Shown: positions 1 to 8,257, counted from the first letter of the stretch. The stretch is DNA of 64,000 nucleotides from JAFMJV01 sp963800275 (GCA_963800275.1 CAWDAI010000006.1:442075-506074); one strand, 5' to 3'. Notes: generated by a model from the sequence alone, not told the origin. Numbers and translations are program-made.

Positions 1-543
1 CACGCCCACGTTGAACCAGACCGGGCTGTTGAAGGCCATCTTCTGGTGCAGCAGGAGATGGGTCAGTTCGGCCTTGAAGGTGGCCAGGTCTTCGTCGCTC
101 GCGAAGTAATGCTGCGTCGCCGCCCAGCTGGTGATGGTGTTGACCACGCGGTCGATGAGCTGCTTGACGCTGCGCTCCCGGCTGGGGGTCCCGATGTGGC
201 CGCGGAAGTACTTGCTGACGACGACGTTCGTGGCCAGCTGGCTCCACGAGGCCGGCACTTCGACGCCCTGCTGTTCGAAGACCGCCTTGCCCAATTCGTT
301 GGCGATGCTGGCGTCGCGGAGCTCCCACTCGACCTCGTCATAGGGATGGACCCCGGGGGTCGTCCAGCGACGCTCGAAGGTCAGACCGCGCGAGCCGGCG
401 CCAGTGAAGCGAAAGGCCTCATCCATCGTGGGGCGGCCGGACGGTCGCTTGCCGCGGCTGTGGCGTCCGTTGCGGGACCCCGAGCGCGCCGTCGCCTCCT
501 TGCCAGTGGTGGCGTTGCGAACCTTGGCGACAGCTTCTGCCAT
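1..543 (-). CDS. nrdJ: Adenosylcobalamin-dependent (class II) ribonucleoside-diphosphate reductase, N-terminal part
   Basis: Reduces ribonucleotides to deoxyribonucleotides in the cytosol using adenosylcobalamin. Only the first 181 codons are in the window; the gene runs off the left edge. The visible protein starts MAEAVAKVRN, has a basic low-complexity stretch to about residue 38, then the class II N-terminal region (FERRWTTPGVHPYDEVEWELRD begins near residue 55) and ends in NSPVWFNVGV, the characteristic reductase motif at the start of the barrel. The ATG at 543 is preceded by AGGAGAGG. Upstream lie a structured leader, a promoter and two NrdR-like boxes, as expected for a regulated reductase gene. 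The family assignment is firm; the C-terminus is not visible. Confidence 0.9.
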   Translation of the reverse strand, partial: MAEAVAKVRNATTGKEATARSGSRNGRHSRGKRPSGRPTMDEAFRFTGAGSRGLTFERRWTTPGVHPYDEVEWELRDASIANELGKAVFEQQGVEVPASWSQLATNVVVSKYFRGHIGTPSRERSVKQLIDRVVNTITSWAATQHYFASDEDLATFKAELTHLLLHQKMAFNSPVWFNVGV

Positions 544-565
544 GACCTCTCCTAACCTGACGTGG

Positions 566-720
566 CACGGCGGAGACGGCACCGCCGTGGTCGGATCTTC
601 CGGGACTCGTCACACCCAGTGACGCGACACCAGCCACCGGATGAAAAGACGGCCGATCGGGCGTCGACCGTCCGTCCCTTGCGGGCCTTCACCGAACGGG
701 CACTCCTGGCTCCCGGTGGC
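566..720 (-). promoter_or_regulatory. Structured 5' leader of nrdJ (candidate cis-regulatory RNA)
   Basis: On the minus strand the predicted transcript begins near 720 with GCCACCGG, which can pair with CCGGTGGC at 640-633 and close a domain of about 85 nt. Inside is a 9-bp hairpin (672-664 with 656-648, one GU pair) followed directly by UUUU at 647-644, so it looks terminator-like. Two more perfect hairpins follow: CGTCAC/GTGACG (624-619 with 613-608) and CACGGCGG/CCGCCGTG (589-582 with 573-566), the last just upstream of the Shine-Dalgarno. I could not match it to a cobalamin riboswitch box. A computationally described nrdJ RNA motif exists in the literature, but I cannot test whether this is an example. 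Confidence 0.5.
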
Positions 721-726
721 TGGCAG

Positions 727-755
727 ATTGTGGCCCCGCGGTCGCCGGCTGTCAA
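727..755 (-). promoter_or_regulatory. Predicted sigma70-type promoter of nrdJ
   Basis: Reading the minus strand there is a perfect -35 TTGACA (755-750), a 17-bp spacer and a -10 CACAAT (732-727). This puts the transcript start near 720, exactly where the closing stem of the leader begins. Confidence 0.6.
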
Positions 756-763
756 GCCCAGAA

Positions 764-812
764 CCACTAGATGTTGGGGTGAGCTCGAGGGGCACTACAC
801 AACATGTAGGGG
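764..812. promoter_or_regulatory. Two NrdR-box-like sites upstream of nrdJ
   Basis: CCACTAGATGTTGGGG (764-779) and ACACAACATGTAGGGG (797-812) match the NrdR consensus ACACwATATATwGTGT at about 11 and 12 of 16 positions. Their starts lie 33 bp apart, close to the usual 31-32 bp. The proximal box ends 9 bp before the -35 of the nrdJ promoter. NrdR represses reductase genes when dATP/ATP is high. No nrdR gene is in the window. Confidence 0.5.
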
Positions 813-1020
813 TAGAGGTCCAGGGGCGGCCGATGTTGTGGACGGAGTGTGCGCACGTTTCGTGGACAGACGGAGGAAAGGAGGTCAGTCTCCGTGTCCA
901 CTCTCCCAGGCTCGGCTGGGCGAGCCCGACACTCGTGAGACTGCCTTCCACTGATGCGAAGCAGGGCCAGAGCTCGAGGGACGCGTTGGATTGCGACGAG
1001 GGTCCGAAAAGCTGGTGTGA

Positions 1021-2058
1021 TCAGGGTTGCGACACTGCGCCTGCGGCGGACGTCTCCGTCGAGGGCGCTGAGGTGGATCCTCTGGTCAGCAGTTCGACTG
1101 GAAGTTCGATGCACCGCGGGGGCGCTTCCCGGTCCCGCAGATGATCGAGCAGGAGCGACACGGTGACAGAGGCCATCTGCGCCGTAGACTGCGAGACCGT
1201 CGTCAAGGGAGGACTGCTTTCCGAGGTGAACGCGATCCCATCGAATCCCACCACGGAAAGTCGCCCGGGCACCGGCAGATTGGCGCTGTGCGCTGCGTTC
1301 AGCACACCCAATGCCATGAGGTCGTTCTCTGCGAAGATGGCGGTGGGAAGAGCATCTTCCGCGAGCCATCTTTCCAAGGCCGAACGCCCACTGCCGACTC
1401 TGAAGTCTCCGTGGAAGACGTGTCGGTCGTCGATGCCGATGCCAGCCTCCGCGAGGGCGTGTCGAAACCCCTCCAGCCGCCGCGCGCTTGTGCCGAGGCC
1501 GCCTGGACCGGCGACGACACCGATGTCGCGATGGCCAAGTGCCAAGAGATGCTCGCCCGCCAACTGGCCTCCGAGATGATTGGCGACCACGACATGAGAA
1601 GCAGGCAGCTCGTCCAGCGCGCGATCAACGACGACCGTGGGCGGCCCGACCTCGATGATGTGCCGCAGCCTGTGGGATGGCTGATTTGCCGCGATCAGTA
1701 GGAGTCCATCGACCTTCTTGGACAGCAACACATCCAGGTAGCGTGATTCCTTGACCGTATCCCCATCGGTATTGCAGATGATCGCGCTATAGCCCGCCTC
1801 GAACATGTCGTCTTCCAGCTGGCGCACGAGGTCACCGAAGAATGGGTTGGAGATGTCCGGTAGTACGATCCCGACCGTATGCGTCTGGCCGCGACGCATG
1901 CTCCGTGCAATGGCATTCGGGTGGTACTTCAGCTCGGTGATCGCCGCTTGGACTCGAGCCGCGGTCTCCGGGTCGACCCTCCTCGTCCGGTTGATGACGT
2001 GTGAGACGGTGGTCGCTGAGACTCCGGCTGCTCGGGCGACATCTCTGATCGTTGACAT
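1021..2058 (-). CDS. LacI-family transcriptional repressor (RbsR-like)
   Basis: A 345-residue DNA-binding repressor, normal length for the family. Residues 2-50 form the helix-turn-helix and hinge (TIRDVARAAGVSATTVSHVINR), followed by the periplasmic-binding-protein-like sensor domain that binds a sugar effector (GIVLPDISNPFF near residue 63; VVGFDGIAF near residue 270). ATG at 2058 follows GGGAG; a minus-strand -10 CATAAT lies at 2075-2070. It is divergent from the ribokinase gene and next to a ribose-type transporter. Three LacI-type palindromes around those genes (2137-2157, 3148-3170, 3385-3400) are the likely targets, so it probably controls this regulon and perhaps itself. Ribose as effector is inferred from context. 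Confidence 0.88.
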   Translation of the reverse strand: MSTIRDVARAAGVSATTVSHVINRTRRVDPETAARVQAAITELKYHPNAIARSMRRGQTHTVGIVLPDISNPFFGDLVRQLEDDMFEAGYSAIICNTDGDTVKESRYLDVLLSKKVDGLLLIAANQPSHRLRHIIEVGPPTVVVDRALDELPASHVVVANHLGGQLAGEHLLALGHRDIGVVAGPGGLGTSARRLEGFRHALAEAGIGIDDRHVFHGDFRVGSGRSALERWLAEDALPTAIFAENDLMALGVLNAAHSANLPVPGRLSVVGFDGIAFTSESSPPLTTVSQSTAQMASVTVSLLLDHLRDREAPPRCIELPVELLTRGSTSAPSTETSAAGAVSQP

Positions 2059-2103
2059 CCTGACTCCCGATTATGCGCGTAACGCCGCTCCGGTGGTCGC
2101 CGC

Positions 2104-2157
2104 TTGACGCTCGCACCCGACCAAGGGTAACGTCACACGAAATCGATTGCGCAATCG
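2104..2157 (+). promoter_or_regulatory. rbsK promoter with LacI-type operator
   Basis: TTGACG (2104-2109), 18 bp, TAACGT (2128-2133), followed 3 bp later by ACGAAA-TCGA-TTGCGC (2137-2152), which overlaps a perfect 14-bp palindrome CGATTGCGCAATCG (2144-2157). Placement just downstream of the -10 suggests repression by blocking initiation or clearance. The LacI-family gene is divergent across this same interval. Confidence 0.65.
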
Positions 2158-2172
2158 TTCACTGGAGCGCAC

Positions 2173-3129
2173 GTGGCAACCCGAGCCTCATCCCGACCAT
2201 CGGTCGTGGTGGTTGGATCCATAAACGTCGACCTTATTCTCGGTGTCGAACGCCTTCCGGGGCCGGGCGAGACTGTGCTGGGCCGCCAGTTCATCAGGCA
2301 GAGCGGCGGCAAAGGCGCGAACCAGGCCGTGGCCGCCAGCAAGGTCGGCGCCGCCGTCACGATGCTTGGGGCTGTCGGCGATGACGCGTTTGGGCGGAGC
2401 GCGATGCTGGATCTTGCCGGTAGCGGTGTGGACACCTCGGCTTGCCGGATCATCGCGGAGGAATACACCGGCTTGGCGCTCATCGTCGTAGACGAGGCGG
2501 GGGAGAACCAGATCGCGGTCGCGTCCGGTGCCAATGCACGATTGGACGGACGGATGATCGAGGCACAGGTCGATTCCATTCATCCGAAGGCGGGTGCGGT
2601 CTGTCTGCTCGGTTTCGAGGTTGGCGATGAAGCGCTGGTCCAAGCCGGGCAGTGGGCCGTGGCGAACGGGCTCACTGTCGTGGTCAATCCGGCGCCTGCC
2701 CGACCCGTGGTCGACGAATTGTGCGCATTGTCACCGATCCTGACGCCGAATGAGACGGAGGCCCGCTTGCTCACCGGGTCTGCCGACGTGGTGGCGGCGG
2801 CTGAGCAGTTGTCCGCGAGGACGGGCGCGGCGACGATCGTGACCCTGGGGGCTCGGGGTGCCCTACTGATGACCTCCACTGGGGCCGAGATGGTGCCCGC
2901 GCTGTCCGTCGAGTCGGTCGATACCACCGGTGCGGGCGACGCCCTGAATGGGATCTTCGCCAGCGAGCTGGCACGCGGAAGGCCTGTGCGTGAGGCGCTG
3001 CGTTGGGCGACCGTAGGGGCGTCGCTGAAGACGACCAAGTCTGGTGCCCAGGCTGGATTGCCTGCTCGCGAGGAGATAGCAGATCGACTCCGATCGCATC
3101 GCTACGCATTGACCGACGCGCCGGGATAA
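2173..3129 (+). CDS. rbsK: Ribokinase (PfkB family)
   Basis: Phosphorylates D-ribose to ribose 5-phosphate with ATP, feeding the pentose phosphate pathway. The 318-residue protein has GSINVDLIL near residue 15, the sugar-binding GGKGANQA motif near residue 44 and the PfkB catalytic motif DTTGAGDALNG near residue 255 whose Asp is the base. GTG start at 2173 with GGAG 6-9 nt upstream. It lies between a divergent LacI repressor and a ribose-type ABC transporter and is flanked by repressor operators. No RbsD pyranase is seen nearby. Another PfkB substrate cannot be excluded, but the context fits ribose. Confidence 0.88.
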   Translation: MATRASSRPSVVVVGSINVDLILGVERLPGPGETVLGRQFIRQSGGKGANQAVAASKVGAAVTMLGAVGDDAFGRSAMLDLAGSGVDTSACRIIAEEYTGLALIVVDEAGENQIAVASGANARLDGRMIEAQVDSIHPKAGAVCLLGFEVGDEALVQAGQWAVANGLTVVVNPAPARPVVDELCALSPILTPNETEARLLTGSADVVAAAEQLSARTGAATIVTLGARGALLMTSTGAEMVPALSVESVDTTGAGDALNGIFASELARGRPVREALRWATVGASLKTTKSGAQAGLPAREEIADRLRSHRYALTDAPG

Positions 3130-3147
3130 GGGTACAGTCGCCGAGGT

Positions 3148-3170
3148 AACGATTGCGCAATCGGTTGCGC
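3148..3170. promoter_or_regulatory. LacI-type operator downstream of rbsK
   Basis: The palindrome CGATTGCGCAATCG (3150-3163) overlaps GCGCAA-TCGG-TTGCGC (3155-3170). Both halves are also found at the rbsK promoter and before the binding-protein gene. It lies in the 318-bp gap between rbsK and the binding-protein gene, so it could act as an auxiliary looping operator. Confidence 0.6.
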
Positions 3171-3300
3171 GTCGCTTCATGGCGGAGGTCCTCAATGCGG
3201 CGAGAACGCCGAATGTGACCTTGAGGCCCCGACAAGTTCTGGAACGATATCGTCGTCCCGCTGGCCACTGGTCAAGGCGAGTAGACGCAGGGTTCTAGGG

Positions 3301-3356
3301 CCGGATACGGCCGTCGCGGTGGCTCGCTTGACAAGTCGCTTGACTGCCGTATCCGG
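3301..3356. repeat. Perfect 11-bp inverted repeat enclosing the transporter -35 region
   Basis: CCGGATACGGC (3301-3311) and GCCGTATCCGG (3346-3356) are exact inverse complements, 34 bp apart. The loop holds a short direct repeat TCGCTTGAC (from 3324 and from 3336). The 3' arm sits between the predicted -35 and -10 of the transporter promoter, so it may be a regulator site or, if transcribed from rbsK, a stem-loop. Confidence 0.5.
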
Positions 3357-3400
3357 TACCACCTAGACTCGGCTCACGGATAGCACGCAAACGGTTGCGC
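3340..3400 (+). promoter_or_regulatory. Promoter and LacI-type operator of the ribose transporter operon
   Basis: TTGACT (3340-3345), 18 bp, TAGACT (3364-3369), then ACGCAA-ACGG-TTGCGC (3385-3400) about 15 bp past the -10, where a bound LacI repressor would block transcription. The site resembles the two operators around rbsK. Confidence 0.6.
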
Positions 3401-3447
3401 GCATCCAAGGGAGTGAGGGCCCGAGAGGGCCAGGAGGAACCATCACT

Positions 3448-4509
3448 ATGGTTGGATTCACGAGGAGCCGTTGGCTTGCCACCGGTCTCAGCACGCTCAT
3501 GGCAGCCGGTTTGCTCGCCACCTCGGCTGCTGTCGCCTTCGCTCAGGACGCGAGCCCCGCAGCCGAGGCGAGCCCCGCGGCCGAGGCGTGCCCCGCGGCC
3601 GAAATCACCGGAGTGATCCCTGATCTGGCCGCACAGCTCGGGCACAAGCCCAAGGTCGGCTTGGTCATGAAGTCGCTGGCCAACGAGTTCTTCCAGCAGA
3701 TGGACGCCGGCGCCAAGGCCTTCGCGGCCGAGAACACCGATCTCTTCGATTTCCAGACGGTGGGCATGAAGGACGAGCGTGACTTCGCCGCCCAGGTCTC
3801 CGCCGTGGAGAACTACATCACCCAGCAATTCGACGTCATCGTCATCGCCCCGGCCGACTCCAAGGCCATGGTCGAGCCCATCAAGAAGGCGCTCGACGCG
3901 GGCATCAAGGTCATCAACATCGACGTCGCACTCGATCCGGGTGCCATGGCGGATGCTGGTATCGACCTGGCTTTCTTCGGTCCGGACAACCGTGCCGGCG
4001 CCAAGCTGGCTGGAGACGCGCTCGGCCAGGCGCTCGGCGAGGGCGGCAAGGTCGTCATCCTCGAGGGTAACCCCGAGGCCGACAATGCCAACCAGCGCAA
4101 GGCTGGCTTCGAAGATTCCGTGGCCGAGTACGGCCTCGACCTCCTCGACTCGCGCACCGCGCACTGGGAGACAGAGGAAGCCAACCAGCTGATGACCAAC
4201 TTCCTGACCCAGTACCCCGACATCCAGGGCGTCATGGCTGCCAACGACAGCATGGCCCTTGGTGTCGCCAAGGCGCTGGATGCCGCGGGCAAGACCGGTG
4301 AGATCCAGTTCGTCGGCTTCGACAACATCCCCGGCGTCCGGCCGCTCATCGCGGACGGCACGATGCTTGCCACCGTCGAACAGTTTGGCTCGCAGATGGC
4401 CGTCTTCGGCATCGAGATGGGTTTGCGCGAGCTCGCCGGTGAGACTTTCTGCGGTTGGCAGAAGACCCCCATCGAGCTCATCACCGCTGAGAACGTCGTC
4501 GTCGAGTAG
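3448..4509 (+). CDS. Ribose-type sugar ABC transporter, substrate-binding protein
   Basis: Extracytoplasmic receptor that captures a sugar and delivers it to the permease. It has 353 residues. A signal peptide (residues 1-32, ending in AVAFAQ) is followed by a short alanine-rich linker with three near-repeats of SPAAEA, then a periplasmic-binding-protein type 1 domain (KVGLVMKSLANEFFQQMDAG near residue 70; AANDSMALGVAKAL near residue 265; QFVGFDNI near residue 285). ATG at 3448 follows AGGAGGAA. It is the first transporter gene after the repressor-controlled promoter and is followed by a strong terminator-like hairpin. Ribose is the likely ligand; allose or xylose relatives are possible. Confidence 0.87.
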   Translation: MVGFTRSRWLATGLSTLMAAGLLATSAAVAFAQDASPAAEASPAAEACPAAEITGVIPDLAAQLGHKPKVGLVMKSLANEFFQQMDAGAKAFAAENTDLFDFQTVGMKDERDFAAQVSAVENYITQQFDVIVIAPADSKAMVEPIKKALDAGIKVINIDVALDPGAMADAGIDLAFFGPDNRAGAKLAGDALGQALGEGGKVVILEGNPEADNANQRKAGFEDSVAEYGLDLLDSRTAHWETEEANQLMTNFLTQYPDIQGVMAANDSMALGVAKALDAAGKTGEIQFVGFDNIPGVRPLIADGTMLATVEQFGSQMAVFGIEMGLRELAGETFCGWQKTPIELITAENVVVE

Positions 4510-4532
4510 GACGCCGGCTCAAGCGATATGAG

Positions 4533-4569
4533 GGTCAGCCGCTGGCCTCCTCCGGCGGCTGACCTTTTT
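4533..4569 (+). terminator. Intrinsic terminator/attenuator between binding protein and ATPase genes
   Basis: GGTCAGCCGC (4533-4542) pairs perfectly with GCGGCTGACC (4555-4564) and is followed by TTTTT (4565-4569). It lies inside the operon with no evident second promoter before the ATPase gene, so partial read-through would give more binding protein than ATPase and permease. Confidence 0.8.
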
Positions 4570-4604
4570 GCATACCCTTCAGCATCGACCTCGGAGCCGG
4601 CCAG

Positions 4605-6218
4605 ATGACTGGACTGACAAGCGACCTCTCGAGCACAGCTGAGCCATCGGCTGTGGCCGCAGCGCCACCTGCCGGGGCACCGCTCATCGACGTACGTGAG
4701 GTGAGCAAGGAGTTCCCTGGTGTCCTTGCGCTCGACAAGGTCAGCATGACCGTCTTCCCCGGTGAGGTCCACGCGCTGGTGGGCGAGAATGGTGCCGGCA
4801 AGTCCACGCTGGTCAAGGTGCTCTCGGGCGTCCAGCTGCCGGACGGAGGCGAGATGCTGCTCAATGGGCAGCCGTATTCCGCGCGCGATCCGAAGGAGGC
4901 CATCGAGGCCGGCATCCGGGTCGTCTACCAGGAGCTCAATCTCCTGACCTATCTGACCGTCGAGGAGAACCTGTCCTTCGAGTCGTTGCCCAGCAATCAC
5001 GGCCTCGTCGACAGGAGGGTGATGCGCGAGCGAGCCGAGCGGTTGATGGCCGATGTCGGATTGGACGTGCCGCCCGACACGACGGTGGAGGACCTCGGCA
5101 TCGCCCAGATGCAGATGGTCGAGATCGCCCGCGCACTCCTGACCGAGGCCAAGCTGCTGATCCTTGACGAGCCCACAGCGACGTTGACGCCACGCGAGAC
5201 AGACCAGCTCTTCGGCATCATCCGCAAGCTGGCTGGGCAAGGCATCGGCATCCTCTTTATCAGCCACCACCTCGACGAGGTGAAGGAGATCGGTGACCGC
5301 GTCACCGTCCTCCGTAACGGTCAGTGGGTCGCGACAGAGGACGTCCGCGACGTAACCGTGCCCCACATCATCGAGCTGATGGTGGGACGGGCCATGACCG
5401 AGGCCTATCCCTTCCGCGCGTCGGTCGAGCTGGGCGAGGAGCTGCTCTCGGTCGAGGACCTCTCCTATCGCGGCAACGTGGTACCGGTCTCGTTCCAGCT
5501 CCGCTCGGGGGAGATCCTGGGCGTGGCCGGCCTCGTTGGCTCTGGGCGGACCGAGGCCATGCGCGCCATCTTCGGCGCTGACAAGGCTGCCACAGGCGTC
5601 GTCAAGGTCGAAGGCGAGGTGGTCCGCATCGCCGAGCCCAGCGACGCGGTGGCAGCCGGCATCTGCCTGCTCACCGAGGACCGCAAGACGCAGGGCCTGA
5701 TGCTCGACATGAGTGTGGCCCAGAACATCACCATCACCAAGCTCGAGTCGATCACGCGACGATGGTTGCTGCAGCCGCAGGCGGAAAACGACGCCTCGCA
5801 GGAGCTCATCGAGTCATTGAGCATCAAGGCCCAGTCGCCATCACAGCTGGCCCGCTATCTCTCGGGCGGCAACCAGCAGAAGGTCGTCGTGGCCAAGTGG
5901 CTCTTCGCCGAGTCGCGGATCCTCATCTTCGACGAGCCCACGCGCGGCATCGATGTGGGCGCCAAGTTCGAGATCCACAACCTCATCTGGGACCTCGTGG
6001 AGGGCGGCAAAGGCGCCGTGGTGGTCTCATCCGATCTGCCCGAACTGCTGGGCATCTGCCACCGCCTCATCGTCTTCAGCAAGGGTGCTGTGGTCGGCGA
6101 GCTGACGCGTGAGCAGTTCAGCGAGAAGGCCGTCCTGGAGCTGGCCTACAAGAACTACCTGGACTCGGCCCCGATGTCCCCCCGAGCCGGTCGGCCCAGC
6201 ACAGGAGATCACCCATGA
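4605..6218 (+). CDS. Ribose-type sugar ABC transporter, ATP-binding protein (two NBDs)
   Basis: Energises sugar import at the inner face of the membrane. The 537-residue protein is a tandem ABC ATPase of the RbsA/MglA type. The first domain has Walker A GENGAGKST near residue 63 and Walker B LLILDEPTATLT near residue 185. The second has a degenerate Walker A region (GLVGSGRTEAM near residue 307), signature LSGGNQQKVV near residue 421 and Walker B ILIFDEPTRGIDVG near residue 442. ATG at 4605 has GGAG 10 nt upstream. It overlaps the permease gene by 4 bp (ATGA), showing translational coupling. It follows the internal terminator after the binding-protein gene. Confidence 0.88.
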   Translation: MTGLTSDLSSTAEPSAVAAAPPAGAPLIDVREVSKEFPGVLALDKVSMTVFPGEVHALVGENGAGKSTLVKVLSGVQLPDGGEMLLNGQPYSARDPKEAIEAGIRVVYQELNLLTYLTVEENLSFESLPSNHGLVDRRVMRERAERLMADVGLDVPPDTTVEDLGIAQMQMVEIARALLTEAKLLILDEPTATLTPRETDQLFGIIRKLAGQGIGILFISHHLDEVKEIGDRVTVLRNGQWVATEDVRDVTVPHIIELMVGRAMTEAYPFRASVELGEELLSVEDLSYRGNVVPVSFQLRSGEILGVAGLVGSGRTEAMRAIFGADKAATGVVKVEGEVVRIAEPSDAVAAGICLLTEDRKTQGLMLDMSVAQNITITKLESITRRWLLQPQAENDASQELIESLSIKAQSPSQLARYLSGGNQQKVVVAKWLFAESRILIFDEPTRGIDVGAKFEIHNLIWDLVEGGKGAVVVSSDLPELLGICHRLIVFSKGAVVGELTREQFSEKAVLELAYKNYLDSAPMSPRAGRPSTGDHP

Positions 6219-7276
6219 CTGCAGCGTCGACGCCGTCCACACCCCGGGGCCAGGATCAGCTGCCGCTGGCCAGTCGGGCCATCGCGTTCTCCCTGCGCGA
6301 GGCCGGTGTGGGTCTGGCGCTTGTGGTGCTGGTCATCCTCTTCATGGTCTTCGCGCCCTACTTCGCGACAGGTGACAACTTCACGCGCATGTTCGGCCAG
6401 GTGGCCATCAACACCGTGCTGGCGGTGGGCATGACCTTTGTCATCCTCATCGGTGGCATCGACCTCTCGGTCGGCTCGGTGCTAGCCCTGGCCACGGTCG
6501 TAGGCGCCACTCTCATGGTGCCGAACTTCCTGGCCCGCTGGATGCCCTTCGAACTCGACCCCATCGTCTCCATCCCGCTGGCCGTCGTGGCCACGCTGCT
6601 CGTGGGTGCACTCTGCGGCTTCGCCAACGGCTTCGTCAGCGAACGCTGGAAGGTGCCATCATTCATCGTCACGCTGGGCATGATGTCGATCGCCCGCGGT
6701 GCCTCGCAGGTGGTCAGCGACAACGCCACGATCAACGGCCTCCCGCGCCCCTTCATCGACTTCGGCAACATCCTCATCGACCTGAGGGTCGTTCAGATCC
6801 CGGTCTACTTCATCATCGCCATCGCCGTGGTGGCGGTGGCCTGGTTCGTGCTCCGGTTCACCATCTTCGGCCGCTTCATCTATGCCATCGGCAACAACGA
6901 GGAGGCGGTGCGGCTGTCGGGCCACAATCCCGTGCCTTTCAAGATCAGTGCCTTCGTCATCTGTGGCCTGCTGGCCGGCCTCGCCGGGTTCGTCTGGCTG
7001 CTGCGTCTCAACGTGGGCAGTCCGATCGCCGCGGTCGGCTATGAGCTCGAGGCTATCGCCGCGGTCATCATCGGCGGCACCAGCTTCACCGGTGGCAAGG
7101 GTTCGGTCATCGGCACGTTCTTCGGCGTCTGTCTGCTGCAGGTGCTCAGCACCGGGCTCATCCTGCTCGGCGTGACCGACAACTGGCGCGTCATCGTGAC
7201 CGGCCTCGTGGTCATCCTGGCCGTCATCTTCGATACCTATCGCTCGAAGATCATCGCCGGGCTACGAGCGCGCTGA
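6215..7276 (+). CDS. Ribose-type sugar ABC transporter, permease
   Basis: Membrane channel of the sugar importer, 353 residues, of the RbsC family. About nine or ten hydrophobic segments are visible, starting near residue 30. The family motifs GMTFVILIGGIDLSVGSVLAL near residue 72 and a glycine-rich IIGGTSFTGGKGSVIGT near residue 285 are present. The start overlaps the ATPase stop (ATGA). It is the last gene of the operon; the next gene is on the opposite strand. Confidence 0.88.
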   Translation: MTAASTPSTPRGQDQLPLASRAIAFSLREAGVGLALVVLVILFMVFAPYFATGDNFTRMFGQVAINTVLAVGMTFVILIGGIDLSVGSVLALATVVGATLMVPNFLARWMPFELDPIVSIPLAVVATLLVGALCGFANGFVSERWKVPSFIVTLGMMSIARGASQVVSDNATINGLPRPFIDFGNILIDLRVVQIPVYFIIAIAVVAVAWFVLRFTIFGRFIYAIGNNEEAVRLSGHNPVPFKISAFVICGLLAGLAGFVWLLRLNVGSPIAAVGYELEAIAAVIIGGTSFTGGKGSVIGTFFGVCLLQVLSTGLILLGVTDNWRVIVTGLVVILAVIFDTYRSKIIAGLRAR

Positions 7277-7336
7277 GCGGGCCTTCCCGGGGCGGACAGC
7301 AGCGCCGCGCAGGACGGGAGCCCGCCCGAGAGGTCG

Positions 7337-8257
7337 TTACAGGCCGGAGTAGGCGTGGAGACCGCTGAAGAAGAGGTTGCCGAAGTAGGTGAAGAGGACG
7401 GCGCCGAAGCCCAGGACCAACACCAGCGCCGCCGGCCGGCCGCGCCACCCAGGCTGACTGTGGGCGTGCAGGTAGACCGCGTAGATCAGCCAGGTCACGA
7501 GCGCCGAGGTCTCCTTGGGGTCCCAGCCCCAGTAGCGTCCCCAGGCGATGGAGGCCCAGTACGAACCGAGCACGATCATGGTAGCGAAGATGGGGAAGCC
7601 GATGACGACCGAGCGGTAGGCCACCGCATCGAGGACGTCATGGCCCGGCAGCCAGGCGTAGCGGTCATCTGACCCCTGCACCAGGTAGCCCACCGCCGCG
7701 GCCGCCGAGACCGCCAGCACGCCGTAGGCGATCATGGCCATGGCCACGTGCACGGTGAGCAGGGGCGGGTTGTGGAGCGCGGGCACGAGGGGCTCGATGG
7801 ACGCCGGCAAGGTGGCCGCGTAACCGGCCAGGAAGAGGGCCACGCCCAGGGGCAGGAAGGCCAGGCTGCGGATGGGATAGCGCCGCTGCAGGAACAGGTA
7901 GCCGCCCAGGATCCCGACCGCGAAGGCGATGGAGAACTCGTACATGTTGCCCCACGGGCCGCGCTCGACCACGACTGCGCGGGCCAGGAGCGAGCCAGCC
8001 AGGGCCAGGAAGGCGGCGATGGTGAAGCCGTGGGCCAGGCCGCCGGTCGTCGAGGCCCCGGACGGCGCCGCGCCCGTGGTCAAGGGCGGGGTCGGACCGC
8101 CTGGCCCGGCGGCCGCGAGCCGCACCGCGGGCAAGCTGATGGCGTGGAGGGCTCGCCGACCAAGGGCCAGCGAGGTCGTGTAGGCGACCGCCAGGACGAA
8201 GGCGAACAGCAGCAGTAGCGCGCCGACCGCGAAGAGGTACTGGGAGAGCGTAGCCAT
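7337..8257 (-). CDS. Cytochrome c biogenesis protein CcsA/CcsB family
   Basis: Integral membrane haem handling protein of the system II cytochrome c maturation pathway, acting with a Ccs1/ResB partner that is not in this window. The 306-residue sequence has about eight hydrophobic segments and the haem-binding tryptophan-rich motif WGRYWGWDPKETSALVTW near residue 240. Conserved histidines lie in TVHVAMAM and near YLHAHSQ. The start ATG at 8257 lies 5 nt after a TAGCGT -10 box, so the mRNA is probably leaderless. It ends 60 bp from the convergent ribose permease gene. Confidence 0.85.
   Translation of the reverse strand: MATLSQYLFAVGALLLLFAFVLAVAYTTSLALGRRALHAISLPAVRLAAAGPGGPTPPLTTGAAPSGASTTGGLAHGFTIAAFLALAGSLLARAVVVERGPWGNMYEFSIAFAVGILGGYLFLQRRYPIRSLAFLPLGVALFLAGYAATLPASIEPLVPALHNPPLLTVHVAMAMIAYGVLAVSAAAAVGYLVQGSDDRYAWLPGHDVLDAVAYRSVVIGFPIFATMIVLGSYWASIAWGRYWGWDPKETSALVTWLIYAVYLHAHSQPGWRGRPAALVLVLGFGAVLFTYFGNLFFSGLHAYSGL

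Noticed and set aside
46..555. Long plus-strand open frame over the first 0.5 kb
   Set aside because: It is the antisense of nrdJ; the minus-strand frame carries the class II reductase motif NSPVWFNVG and a good ribosome-binding site.
544..720. Cobalamin riboswitch in the nrdJ leader
   Set aside because: GAGCCAGGAG near the 5' end weakly recalls a B12 box, but the rest of the conserved box and the core are not present.
3295..4164. Long minus-strand frame opposite the ribose binding protein
   Set aside because: Shadow frame created by GC-rich codon structure; repetitive GLGRGARLG composition and no family resemblance.
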